DNA of 64,000 bases from Couchioplanes caeruleus (lineage in GTDB: Bacteria > Actinomycetota > Actinomycetes > Mycobacteriales > Micromonosporaceae), in contig NZ_RJKL01000001.1 of NCBI RefSeq assembly GCF_003751945.1, positions 2,852,001 through 2,916,000 on the forward strand, written 5' to 3'. The notes under the pieces are model-generated. The model worked only from the letters and a program-made list of their open reading frames with translations, was not told the origin of the DNA and ran no database searches. Below, piece by piece: positions 35,392 to 43,803 of this stretch; the stretch's first letter is position 1; every line of letters begins with the position of its first letter. The translations under genes were made by a program, and so were the position numbers.

Positions 35392-35434
35392 CTCTTAATC
35401 CGCGGGTTGTAGGTTCAAGTCCTACGCGGCGCAC
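35392..35434 (+). repeat. attR core (second tRNA-Lys 3' copy)
   Basis: This is an exact 43-bp copy of the tRNA-Lys 3' region at 14360-14402. The 5' half of the tRNA is missing, so it is not a functional tRNA gene. It marks the right end of the AICE and the left end of the following island. Confidence 0.93.
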
Positions 35435-35442
35435 AGGTGATC

Positions 35443-35481
35443 ATGGCCCCGACCAGGCTTTATACGTTTGGTCGGGGCCAT
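35443..35481. terminator. Terminator after the second att copy
   Basis: A perfect 13-bp stem (35443-35455 with 35469-35481) with a 13-base loop lies nine bases after the att core. It is related in sequence and position to the hairpin after the third att copy. Confidence 0.75.
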
Positions 35482-35504
35482 TTCTGTGTCCCTTGTGGAC
35501 GCTT

Positions 35505-35523
35505 GCGTGATCCATGCGTGATC
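35505..35523. repeat. Arm-like direct repeat, left copy
   Basis: GCGTGATC-CAT-GCGTGATC is two direct repeats separated by three bases, about 70 bases after the att core. An identical 19-mer lies at 51181-51199, and a 15/19 match at 51442-51460. Confidence 0.75.
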
Positions 35524-35864
35524 TGGAGACGCTGAGACCTGGCGACAGCGGGAAGCATCCACCGCAACGACGGCCCGCTGGTGATCCATCTTACCCTGCC
35601 GAACCGGCGCCATTACCGCCCGGATCCTTCGTTGACGAGCCCGTATGCCAAGGCGGGGTGTGGCTCATCAAGGACGTCGAGGGCGTGGATCAGGGAGAAG
35701 CGCCCCAAGAGCTGAGTCAGAGCATGACGGGCACCACACCAGAACCACCACGGGCGCCATACCGTCAGAACTGTCTCGTACTACCCCCGTCCGGGCCAAG
35801 GCAACTTAAGTTCGTCCTCAGGCAGCCGATGGGGTGGCGGTCCGATGCTCGAGAGGTGGCGGTG

Positions 35865-36806
35865 GTGACTGCGGGGCGTACACGCGCAGTGCTGCGCTGG
35901 CCAGCAGGGTTCGCCGTCCTGATGTTCGTCCTCACCGCAGCCGGATCGGTGCCCGCACAGGCGGGACGAGGCGACGATGACGAGGCGTTGTACGCGCAAT
36001 GCCGCAAGGCCGGGCAGGAACTGGCCGACGAGTACCGCCAAGTCGAGAACGCCTCGTTCATGCTCATCTGCCAACGGCCGGACGGCACAATCGTGGACCC
36101 GAAGCTGCTATGGCCGGCCCCACCGACCCGGCCGGCGCCGACCCGGCCGATCACCGCGGGCCAGGCAGGTTGCGTCGCCGGTCCCGGCCGGCCAATGGTC
36201 GACACGACACTCACCAGCGTCTCGGCGACGGCCGGGCCCGGCGAAGCGATCACCTACCAGTACCAGCAGCTCCACGGCGGCGAACCCATCAACGCATCCG
36301 GCATGGAGGTCCTGGAGTTCGATCCAGGCGAGCTGGCGCCGGGCGAAAGCTACCGCTGGCGGGCACGAGCCGACGACCGCCAGGAACAGGCCCGCAACCC
36401 CATCTCCTTCAACGCCCCGGACGACGAGCAGGGCTGGTCGCCCTGGTGCGAGTTCACCGTGTCCCCGGACGCCATCGACTACCGCGGACTGGGCGACGTC
36501 AGCCTTGAAGCGTTGAACGAGCTCGGCCTGCGTCCCGACCGCGCTTACACAATCAGGCTGACCGGCCGTCAGCAACGCCTGCTCCGCGCCGGCACGAACG
36601 TCGGCCGGACCCATGCCCGGATGACGCTGACCGGCCCGCGCTGGACCGACCTACTCCTCCAACTGACCGAATCGGCCTTCATCGCGGACGAGGTCGCCGC
36701 CGAAGCCGACGAGGACCACCCAGCGCCGGACGGCACCGCCTACCGCACGCTCGTGGACGCCATCTCCGTCAAACTCGGCGGACCGCACCATCCCCAGCTC
36801 AGCTAG
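35865..36806 (+). CDS. Secreted protein, unknown role
   Basis: The GTG at 35865 gives 313 residues with a Sec signal peptide (RWPAGFAVLMFVLTAAGSVPAQA). The mature part has an N-terminal helix (YAQCRKAGQELADEYRQVEN), a Pro linker and a fibronectin-like beta domain ending GWSPWCEFTVSPD, as seen in large secreted Rhs-type proteins of this group, then a helical C-terminus. It is probably exported to the cell surface or medium. An open frame upstream of the GTG lacks coding character. Confidence 0.7.
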   Translation: MTAGRTRAVLRWPAGFAVLMFVLTAAGSVPAQAGRGDDDEALYAQCRKAGQELADEYRQVENASFMLICQRPDGTIVDPKLLWPAPPTRPAPTRPITAGQAGCVAGPGRPMVDTTLTSVSATAGPGEAITYQYQQLHGGEPINASGMEVLEFDPGELAPGESYRWRARADDRQEQARNPISFNAPDDEQGWSPWCEFTVSPDAIDYRGLGDVSLEALNELGLRPDRAYTIRLTGRQQRLLRAGTNVGRTHARMTLTGPRWTDLLLQLTESAFIADEVAAEADEDHPAPDGTAYRTLVDAISVKLGGPHHPQLS

Positions 36807-37123
36807 CCGCTGCCCTCGTGTGTCGCACCCACGGTCAGTGACGAAGAATCGTCAGCACGCAGGCTCAGCGGCTTGGGCAGTCCCTTGGTCTGATCCGCAG
36901 CATGCCGAGACCATCGTCGGCAGAATCCGTGAGAGTTTGAGAGGCTCGTCCTCAGCTCCGGACCGCCGAGGCGCCCGATCGGGCCGGTCGCGGCGATCAG
37001 CCGTGGCTGCTGCAAGCCGAATTTCCGCCAACCGCCGCGTTCAGCGCGACCTTCGCCGCGCACCCTGCTCGGCCCTGGCGAACGTGTTCTTGGCCTCGCG
37101 GCTGTCCCTCGGCAACGCCAGGC
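36807..37123. other. Intergenic, nothing supported
   Basis: There is no convincing gene on either strand between the secreted protein and the IS5 inverted repeat. Confidence 0.5.
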
Positions 37124-38014
37124 TAAGAGATCAGTTCAGAAAGAGCGGACGCGGCGTCCGTCGATGTACTGACCGCCCGTCGGACGCTGAGGTTCATGCC
37201 CGACCGGATCCTGACTGACGAACTGTGGGCGCGGCTGGAGCCGCTCCTGCCGGCGCTGCCGCCCCGCCGGTTCCGTTACCCGGGGCGGCGGCGTACCGAC
37301 AACCGGGCGGCGTTGGAAGGCATCCTGTTGGTGGTGCGGACCGGCATCGCGTTCAACGACCTGCCCACCGCGGCGTTCGGGGCCTCCGGCGCGACCTGCT
37401 GGCGGCGGCTGACAGTGGCACGCCGCCGGTGTCTGGCAACGGCTGCACGAGCGGCTGCTGGCCGAACTACGCGCCGCGGGCCGCATCGACTTGGCCCATG
37501 CCGTGGTGGACTCCTCCCATCTACGGGCGCGGAAAGGGGGGATCACACCGGGCCGAGCCCGGTCGACCGGGGCCGACGAGGCAGCAAACACCACCTGATC
37601 ACCGACGCCGCGGGTACCCCCTTGGCGGTGACCCTGACCGGCGGGCACCGCAACGACGTCACCCAACTCCTGCCCCTGGTCGAGGCCATCCCGCCGATCC
37701 GCGGCCTGGTCGGCCGGCCGCTGCGCCGCCCGCGGCGGATCTACGCCGACCGCGGCTACGACCACGACAAGTACCGCCGGCTGCTGCGCCAACGCGGCAT
37801 CACTCCAGTCATTGCCCGCCGCGGCACCGCGCACGGCTCCGGACTGGGCACCAAACGCTGGGTCGTGGAGCGCACCTTCGCCTGGCTACACGCCTTCAAA
37901 CGCCTCCGCACCCGCTCCGAACGCCGCGCCGACGTCCACCAAGCCATGCTCAGCCTCGCCTGCGCCGTCATCTGCCTACGCAAGCTTCTAGCCTCTTTCT
38001 GATGTGACCTCTTA
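37124..38014 (+). mobile_element. IS5-family element, second type
   Basis: Imperfect terminal inverted repeats (37124-37145 and 37993-38014, about 19 of 22 matching) bound an 891-bp unit with one transposase gene. It differs from the IS at 25.2 kb. A target duplication could not be fixed with confidence. Confidence 0.75.
37196..38002 (+). pseudogene. IS5 transposase with frame disruptions
   Basis: The N-terminal frame (MPDRILTDELWARLEPLLPA) is normal up to CWRRL. The middle (WHAAGVWQRLHERLLAELRA ... AVVDSSHLRARKGG) reads in another frame after an apparent extra base near 37412. The C-terminal part (GPSPVDRGRRGSKHHLITDA ... VVERTFAWLHAFKR) returns to the first frame at a run of A3G6 (37533-37541), which looks like a programmed slippage site. 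The extra base probably inactivates the enzyme. Confidence 0.8.
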
Positions 38015-38036
38015 TCAGACCTTGTTGACCAGCCGT

Positions 38037-38513
38037 TCACCGTAGCCGCTGGAAATGGTCGCCCTCGTCGGTTTCCAGGATCACGGCGGGGCTGAAGCCG
38101 GAGTCTTTCGGCACCATGGCATAGAACTGGATGGTGCCGGGCCGCGGGACGTGCGAGTTGTCGGCGTCGAGCAGTTCGTCGAAGTCGAGCGCGGCCTTCC
38201 GGGAGGTCGGCGGCGAGTCGTTCGACGGGTCGTCGAGCTTCCAGTGGCCGTGGCCGTGGAACGGACCCACCCGGCCGGTGCGTTCGTAGAGGTCGCCCAG
38301 CTGGCCGGCCGGAACGCCGGTCGCAGTGAAGGTGCCGTCGGATCGCAGGTCGTAGTGGGCCGAACTCTGGTAGCCGGCCCAGACGTCGACGAAGGTGGCG
38401 GCGTCCACCTCCCACGGGGCCGTAGGACCGTCGTTGAGCATGTCGGCGAGGCCGCCGCAGGCCGCGGTCAGTAGCAGCGCGGGTATGGCCAACGCGATGC
38501 TTCGCTTCTTCAT
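38037..38513 (-). CDS. Lipoprotein, paralogue 1
   Basis: The 158 residues begin with a lipoprotein signal peptide (MKKRSIALAIPALLLTAACG). The mature part includes ATFVDVWAGYQSSAHYDLRS, DGTFTATGVPA and VGPFHGHGHWKLDD, a lipocalin-like beta pattern shared with its upstream neighbour. It overlaps that gene by four bases (ATGA). The function is unknown. Confidence 0.75.
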   Translation of the reverse strand: MKKRSIALAIPALLLTAACGGLADMLNDGPTAPWEVDAATFVDVWAGYQSSAHYDLRSDGTFTATGVPAGQLGDLYERTGRVGPFHGHGHWKLDDPSNDSPPTSRKAALDFDELLDADNSHVPRPGTIQFYAMVPKDSGFSPAVILETDEGDHFQRLR

Positions 38514-38980
38514 TTCTTGGTCATCCAGTCCTCGCCATGGGCCAGCGTGATCGGCTTCAGGGGATCGTCCGGCGGTTCGCTGACCCACTGCTTCGCGTCG
38601 AAGGTCACGCCGGGCGGCTGCGGGTACGGCTGCCTGTCGTGCTCGTCGCGGATGGAGGTGACGTCGAGCACGAGCAGATGGTGGTCCTCGGCGATGCGCC
38701 AGGAGCCCCGGCAGTGGAACGGCCCGAACGGTCCACCGATGCGGAACGACTTGTCGTCGAAGGTCGCGGATGGCACGCCGACGGCGTCGAACGTGCCGTC
38801 GGGGGCGAATGTGTAGGTGGCGCCGCTGAGGTGGCCGACCCAGACGCCGGCGACGATGTCGGCGGTCAGGTCGACGTTGCGCTGCTCCGTGCGGGGCAAG
38901 GACGGCAGGCGACCCCCGAAGCACGCGCCACCGAGCACCGCCACCATGACCCACGTCGCCGTTCGCAATCCCCGCTGCAC
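38510..38980 (-). CDS. Lipoprotein, paralogue 2
   Basis: The 156 residues have a signal peptide with Cys in VLGGACFGG, then ADIVAGVWVGHLSGATYTFA, DGTFDAVGVPS and GGPFGPFHCRGSWRIAEDH. It shares spacing and motifs with the downstream lipoprotein, so the pair arose by duplication. Its stop overlaps the paralogue's start. Confidence 0.75.
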   Translation of the reverse strand: MQRGLRTATWVMVAVLGGACFGGRLPSLPRTEQRNVDLTADIVAGVWVGHLSGATYTFAPDGTFDAVGVPSATFDDKSFRIGGPFGPFHCRGSWRIAEDHHLLVLDVTSIRDEHDRQPYPQPPGVTFDAKQWVSEPPDDPLKPITLAHGEDWMTKK

Positions 38981-39420
38981 GCGATCAACGTAGGCACCTG
39001 TCGTCGCGCTCCGCCACGGCCTTCACATGATCCTCACAAGCTCTGAACTTGATCCTCATGTTCCGCGCACGAACCCATCAGACGAGCCACGCGAGGACAC
39101 CCGCCAGGATCAGCAGCCCGGAGGCCGTTGGCGAGCACCGTGAGCGCGGACTTCAGCCGTTCGGCCTTGGTCCGCAGCAGGTCCTCGTTGCGCGGGCGGG
39201 CCCCCGGCCGCCGGTCGAGCGCGGGCGTGCAGGCCCGCCACGGCCTGCCCGGGGTCGAGGCGCTTGTACGCGGCCGGCGCCACCGTCGACGCGACCGAAC
39301 ACCGTGTCCGACACCGCACGAGCGGTGATCACCTTGCCGGATCACTCAACCCGACAGCCGACTCATTTTGAACTGATCTCTAAGGCCAGGTGACCCTGGC
39401 CGTCCCGAAGCAGGGCCTTA
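38981..39420. other. Degenerate intergenic region
   Basis: There is no intact gene. On the minus strand (about 39077-39319) coding-like pieces occur in different frames, such as RNEDLLRTKAERLKSALTVL followed out of frame by SGLLILAGVLAWLV and a stop. They may be a heavily frameshifted small membrane protein gene. Confidence 0.35.
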
Positions 39421-39462
39421 CGAAGTAGCCCCCGCACCAGTCCTGGTGCGGGGGCTACTTCG
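39421..39462. terminator. Strong bidirectional terminator
   Basis: A perfect 19-bp stem (39421-39439 with 39444-39462) has a 4-base loop, the strongest simple hairpin in the window. Confidence 0.85.
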
Positions 39463-39473
39463 TGGTGTGCCGC

Positions 39474-39755
39474 CTACGGGACAGTCTCCGTGTGCTTGAT
39501 CCGGAAGGAGCGGAACATCGCACGGACCCGTTTAAGGATCATGAAGATCGTCATGAGCAGGTGTATCCCGGTGAAGGCGATGAGCGCTGTCGGGAGTCGG
39601 CCGAGTGGCTCGTCGGTGTCACTGAACATGACCACGGCACCGAGCAGGCCGGTCAGCGAGATTCCTACTAAGACGGCATAGCTGACGTTCGCCCGCAGCT
39701 CGTCGGCGAGCTCATCAACGAAGAGGCGGACCTCGGGGGGAAGCTTGAGAGGGAC
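39474..39755 (-). pseudogene. 5'-truncated membrane protein
   Basis: The minus frame ending at TAG 39474-39476 reads LPPEVRLFVDELADELRANV, then hydrophobic VSYAVLVGISLTGLLGAVVM and LIAFTGIHLLMTIFMILKRV, then a basic tail. No ATG, GTG or TTG opens it. It meets an unrelated plus-strand fragment at about 39750, so its 5' end has been lost at a junction. Confidence 0.55.
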
Positions 39756-39895
39756 TGGTCGAGCACCACCAGGACGCGGACACCGCCGACTACCGCCTCA
39801 CCACCGCCGGCAGTGAACTGGTCGCTCTGCTTGCCGAACTCGAACGATGGACACGGGAACACCGCACCGAAGACCGCGACGAGGATGACCGGTAG
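39749..39895 (+). pseudogene. HxlR/MarR-like regulator, 3' fragment
   Basis: The frame starts abruptly after a stop and reads EGLVEHHQDADTADYRLTTA, then GSELVALLAELERWTREH. This is the wing and last helix of an HxlR-type winged-helix regulator. The DNA-recognition half is missing. Confidence 0.55.
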
Positions 39896-39898
39896 CCG

Positions 39899-40100
39899 GT
39901 GAACACCTTCGCCGCGAGCGGCCTCGCCGTCGTGGGCGCGCTTGCCGGAATCCCGGTCGCGGCTATCGCCTACTCGGTGCCTGCCCAGGGTGGCATCCGT
40001 CTACCGAAGGTGGTGGCTCGGCGCATCCGCACGACCGGCCTGGACCGTCGTTCCCGCGCTCCTGACCGGTGCAGCAGCCGGAATCGTCGCGGCCGAGCTG
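39899..40100 (+). pseudogene. A24 prepilin peptidase-like, 5' fragment
   Basis: The GTG at 39899 begins NTFAASGLAVVGALAGIPVA then IAYSVPAQGGIRLP. A one-base shift near 40010 leads to RWWLGASARPAWTVVPALLT and GAAAGIVAAELG. This resembles the N-terminal helices of actinobacterial A24 leader peptidases; the catalytic Asp region is absent. It directly follows the HxlR fragment. Confidence 0.5.
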
Positions 40101-40243
40101 GGTCAACATCTGCAGCACCTGGCACAGCAGCAGGTTCACCAACGACGCGTTCACGACCCCGCAGCCTGACAGCCCGCCGAGAGTCAGATCGCGCACAGAC
40201 CCGCACGTCAGGCCACAGAAACCGGGTTTACGAGCCGCACACG

Positions 40244-41161
40244 TCACTTCACCGAGCCGCTGAGCAGACCGTGCGCGAAATATCGCTGCAGACCGAAGAA
40301 CACGGTCAGCGGCACCACCATCAGGACGAAGGCGCCGGCGGCGAGCAGGTGCCATTCGGTGCCGAACTCGCTGAGCAGACCCTGGATCTGTCGTGTCATG
40401 GGGCTCGCGGCCGGGTTCTGCGCGTACACCAACGCCATCAGCAGGTCGTTCCAGACCCAGAGGAACTGGAAGATGCCGTAGGACGCGATCGCCGGCGTGG
40501 ACAGAGGCACCACGAGGGTACGGAAGATGCGGAACTCACCGGCGCCGTCGAGCCGGGCCGCCTCGATGATGCTGCTGGGCAGGCCGACGAAGAAGTTCCG
40601 GAGCAGGAAGACGCCGAATGGCAACGCGTACGCCGAGTGCACGAGCCAGATCCCCGTGAAGTTCTGCGTGAGCCCAGCGTCGCCGAGCAGATGGAGCAGT
40701 GGGATGAACCCGAGCTGGACCGGCACCATCATGAGCGCCACGATCACCATGAAGATCGTGTCACGGTACGGAAAGCGCAGCCAGGCAAACGCATACCCGG
40801 CGAAAGCGGCGACGACCAGCGGGATGAGCGTGGACGGGATGGTGATCTGCAGACTGTTGAGCAGGGCGCCGAGCATGCCGTGGGAGCCGAGCACCTCGGC
40901 GTAGTTGTCGAAGGTGAACCGGGGCTGGACCACCGCGGCCCACCAGCCCGTCGACAGGATGTCGGACTTGGGGCGCAACGATGTGATCAGCAGGCCGACG
41001 ACGGGGGCCAGCCACGCGAGGGCGATGGCCCACAGGGCGAGGTGGAGCGGGGCCCGGCGGACGAGCCGCTCCGCCCTGCGCCACCGCCCGGCGGCGGGGG
41101 CAAGCGTGCGGCGCGCGGTCGATGCGGCCAGGGGGCGCTTGGGCGTGATCAGGGCGGTCAT
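40244..41161 (-). CDS. Sugar ABC transporter permease (MalG-like)
   Basis: The 305 residues carry about six membrane helices and the ATPase-docking EAA loop EAARLDGAGEFRIFRTLVVP. The start overlaps the stop of the other permease (ATGA), so the two inner-membrane subunits are made together. No ATPase gene is in the operon; a shared MsiK-type ATPase encoded elsewhere is usual for actinobacterial sugar importers. Confidence 0.92.
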   Translation of the reverse strand: MTALITPKRPLAASTARRTLAPAAGRWRRAERLVRRAPLHLALWAIALAWLAPVVGLLITSLRPKSDILSTGWWAAVVQPRFTFDNYAEVLGSHGMLGALLNSLQITIPSTLIPLVVAAFAGYAFAWLRFPYRDTIFMVIVALMMVPVQLGFIPLLHLLGDAGLTQNFTGIWLVHSAYALPFGVFLLRNFFVGLPSSIIEAARLDGAGEFRIFRTLVVPLSTPAIASYGIFQFLWVWNDLLMALVYAQNPAASPMTRQIQGLLSEFGTEWHLLAAGAFVLMVVPLTVFFGLQRYFAHGLLSGSVK

Positions 41162-42108
41162 GAGCTGACGTTCTCCGTCCGGAAACGCTTGACGTTGTAG
41201 GCGATGACCGGGATCAGCAGCGCGAGCATGATGACGGCGACGGCGGCGCCGTAGCCGTAACGCCCGGCGGGAATCGACTCCTGGTACATCGTGAAGGCAA
41301 TGACGCGGCTCGACGCGCCCGGGCCACCGAGCGTCATCACGTAGATCAGGTCGAAGAGTTTGATGACGTTGACGACGAGCGTCACGGCGAGCACGGTCGC
41401 GGGCAGGCGCACCATGGGCAGGAGGATCCGCCAGAAGAGCTGTGCCTCGCCGGCGCCGTCGGTGCGGGCCGCCTCCAGGATCTCGGTGGGGATGCCCTTC
41501 AGCGCCGCGGACAGCACGACGGTGGTGAAGCCGACGGTGCTCCACACGCCCACCGCCATGAGCGCCCAGTTGACGGTGTCGGTCCGGCCGAGCCACGACA
41601 CCGGGTCCACGCCGACCCTGCCGAGGACGGCGTTGAGCAGCCCGATCTCCGGGTTGGGGGCGTACATCAGGGTCCAGATCACGGCGAGGGCCGTCGCCGA
41701 GACGGCCATCGGCATGAACATGATGGCCTTGATCAGTGCCTCGTACCGTACCCGGCCGGCGAGGACCGCGACGAGCAGCCCGAGCATGAGACAGCCGCTG
41801 ACGTACACGACCATCCAGAGCACGTTGTTGAGCAGTGCGCCGGACGGCGGGAACGTCGATAGGTCGAGGAACAGCGGGTCGTCGGTGAACAGCCGGATGT
41901 AGTTGTCGATGCCGACGAATCCGTCGAAGCGTCCCAGCCGGCCCCGGAAGAAGCTCAGCCCGACGGTGTACAACGCCGGATAAACCAGGAACACGAGCAG
42001 AAGAAACAGTGCGGGGGCGAGAAACACCAGGGCCGTCCAGCCCTTGCGGTGCAGGCGGGCCTGGCCGGCTCGGCGCGGCTCGGCGGCGGCCGGGGTGGTG
42101 GCGGTCAT
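41158..42108 (-). CDS. Sugar ABC transporter permease (MalF-like)
   Basis: This 316-residue protein has six helices, with the EAA loop EAARTDGAGEAQLFWRILLP and the typical N-terminal segment ALVFLAPALFLLLVFLVYPA. It follows the binding-protein gene by about 80 bases. It forms the channel with the MalG-like partner. Confidence 0.92.
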   Translation of the reverse strand: MTATTPAAAEPRRAGQARLHRKGWTALVFLAPALFLLLVFLVYPALYTVGLSFFRGRLGRFDGFVGIDNYIRLFTDDPLFLDLSTFPPSGALLNNVLWMVVYVSGCLMLGLLVAVLAGRVRYEALIKAIMFMPMAVSATALAVIWTLMYAPNPEIGLLNAVLGRVGVDPVSWLGRTDTVNWALMAVGVWSTVGFTTVVLSAALKGIPTEILEAARTDGAGEAQLFWRILLPMVRLPATVLAVTLVVNVIKLFDLIYVMTLGGPGASSRVIAFTMYQESIPAGRYGYGAAVAVIMLALLIPVIAYNVKRFRTENVSS

Positions 42109-42185
42109 CGCGGGTACTCCTTCGTCAGGTCACCGGATGCGAGTGGGTGGCGGGTGGCCGAGGCCGGCCCGCCACCCATCGGGGG

Positions 42186-43481
42186 TCAGCCGCGCTCGTC
42201 GTTCCAGGCGTCGGCGACCTGCTCCTGGAACTGGGCCAGCGGCGGGTTGCCGCCCTTGATCGCGGTCTGCAGCAGGGCGCCGAAATCGGGCCCGGCCGGC
42301 AGCAGGTCCGATCCGTCGTAGCGGACGGCGCTGGCCGACGCCACCTGCTGCGCCTCCTTCTTTGTCAGCGCGCTGGGGTAGGAGCCCGGGTCGACGGTCT
42401 TGAGCGGGGTTACGAACGTGCCGTCCTTCGCGACCACATCGCCGCTTTCCGGGCTGGTGATGAACTGGAGGAACTCCTTGACCCCCGGCTTGTCGGTGAA
42501 GGCTGCGGCGAGGTCACCGCCGACGACGATCTGCGTGGCGTCGCCGCCGTCGAAGCCGGGGAACGGGAAGAAGTCGATCCCCTTGCCGACGCTCAGCTGC
42601 GGATTGACCTGTTCCAGTACGAGTGGTCCCACGAACCCGCCCTCGTAGAACATCTCTGCCGCCGGCTTCCCGCCGAACGTCTGGCCCATGGCGTCGACGA
42701 AGCCGGTGCCGAGCGCGCCGTTGATGCCACCGGCGACGTGTTCCTCGTTGATGATCTGCTTCACCGTGTCGATGGCGCGGCTGACGGACGGATCGGTCCA
42801 GGGCAGCTTTCCGCTGAAGAGATCGTCGTACTTGCCCGGCCCGGCTTGGCGCAGGTACACCATCTCGAACCAGTCGGTGAGGGTCCAGCCGTCCTTCGCG
42901 CCCACCGCCCACGGGATCTTGCCTTTGGCCTTGTACGCCTTGGTGACGCTCACCAGGTCCGCGAAGGTCCGCGGCGGCTGGAAGCCGTCGGCGCGGAACG
43001 ACTCGGGCTTGTACCAGACAGTGGCCTTGGAGTTGAGCTTAAGCATGACCGCGTACAGCTCGCTGTCGACCGTACCGACGTCGAGGATGCCGGGCGGGTA
43101 GTTGCCCTCGATCGCGGCGCGTTCCACGCCGTAGTTCTTCAGCGGCTTGGCGAGTCCGTCGCGGACCAGCCCGCGCAGGTAACCGATACCCGGAATGACC
43201 GCCACGTCCGGGGCGTTGCCGCCGGCGATACGGGTCCGCAGGACGGTCGCGTAATCGGAGCGCTGGGGTTCGTAGCGGACGTCGACGCCGGTCTTCGCGG
43301 TGAAGGCGCGGAGCAGGTTCTCGAACGCCTTCTGCTCGGCGCCGCCCCACACAGCCGTGACAACGATCTGGCCGTCCTTGCCCGCGTCCTGCTGGTCTTT
43401 GCCCACGTCGCCCGCGGCGCAGGAGGACAGGAACAGGACGGTGGTGAAGGCCCCGGCGAGGAGTTTGGGCAGGCGCTTCAT
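42186..43481 (-). CDS. Sugar ABC transporter solute-binding lipoprotein
   Basis: The ATG at 43481 gives 431 residues with lipobox LFLSSC, then a family 1 extracellular binding fold: VVTAVWGGAEQKAFENLLRA, PDVAVIPGIGYLRGLV, WYKPESFRADGFQPPRTFAD and KEFLQFITSPESG. With the adjacent alpha-glucosidase and ROK regulator it probably captures an alpha-linked oligosaccharide. A longer frame upstream of the ATG lacks coding character. Confidence 0.92.
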   Translation of the reverse strand: MKRLPKLLAGAFTTVLFLSSCAAGDVGKDQQDAGKDGQIVVTAVWGGAEQKAFENLLRAFTAKTGVDVRYEPQRSDYATVLRTRIAGGNAPDVAVIPGIGYLRGLVRDGLAKPLKNYGVERAAIEGNYPPGILDVGTVDSELYAVMLKLNSKATVWYKPESFRADGFQPPRTFADLVSVTKAYKAKGKIPWAVGAKDGWTLTDWFEMVYLRQAGPGKYDDLFSGKLPWTDPSVSRAIDTVKQIINEEHVAGGINGALGTGFVDAMGQTFGGKPAAEMFYEGGFVGPLVLEQVNPQLSVGKGIDFFPFPGFDGGDATQIVVGGDLAAAFTDKPGVKEFLQFITSPESGDVVAKDGTFVTPLKTVDPGSYPSALTKKEAQQVASASAVRYDGSDLLPAGPDFGALLQTAIKGGNPPLAQFQEQVADAWNDERG

Positions 43482-43612
43482 CTGGTTCCCATCTATTGGA
43501 AGTGTCGTTCGGCGGTTTCGGCGCGCGGCCGATGCGCGACCGGAATGGTGAGGGATATGCCAGTCCAGGGCAGTCGACGACCACGGCAGAAGGCGCCCGA
43601 CCGGCAAAGAGA

Positions 43613-43641
43613 CGCTTTTATAAGTGGGTTTTTGTAAAGCG
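43613..43641. promoter_or_regulatory. Operator-like repeat before the transporter
   Basis: CGCTTT (43613-43618) and AAAGCG (43636-43641) flank an AT-rich centre in the 322-base gap between the binding-protein start and the ROK gene. It is the likely promoter and ROK operator; the rest of the gap shows nothing else. Confidence 0.45.
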
Positions 43642-43803
43642 GGTGCAGGAAGGATGCAACACGCTGGCAACGCCGTCAATAGCCCCGGCGAAGAAGATCG
43701 CGGTGGCGCTCGGCCACGCCGTTGCGACGCCCGCGAGCGCCCCTGTGTGCCCGATCCGGGCCAGCGTCCACGGCCGGCCCCGGCAGGCTTGTCCGGCCGG
43801 ACG

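Larger units (their letters stand above)
14360..35434. mobile_element. Actinomycete integrative conjugative element in tRNA-Lys
   Basis: A 21-kb block between exact 43-bp direct repeats begins with int, xis and a RepSA-type initiator, followed by a DUF2637 protein, many small overlapping genes and an FtsK-like TraB. This is the pSAM2-type AICE organisation. Cargo genes fill 26-35 kb. Because int and rep carry frameshifts and the control region holds an insertion sequence, the element is probably no longer able to excise, replicate or transfer unaided; that conclusion is inference. Confidence 0.9.

Noticed and set aside
35392..35434. Second tRNA-Lys gene
   Set aside because: Only the 3' part from the anticodon loop onward is present; the D arm and the 5' acceptor strand are missing. 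The same holds for 51325-51371.
14329..35434. CRISPR array or phage origin for the island
   Set aside because: I found no regularly spaced repeats and no capsid, portal or terminase genes. The rep, TraB and spread-type genes point to an AICE.
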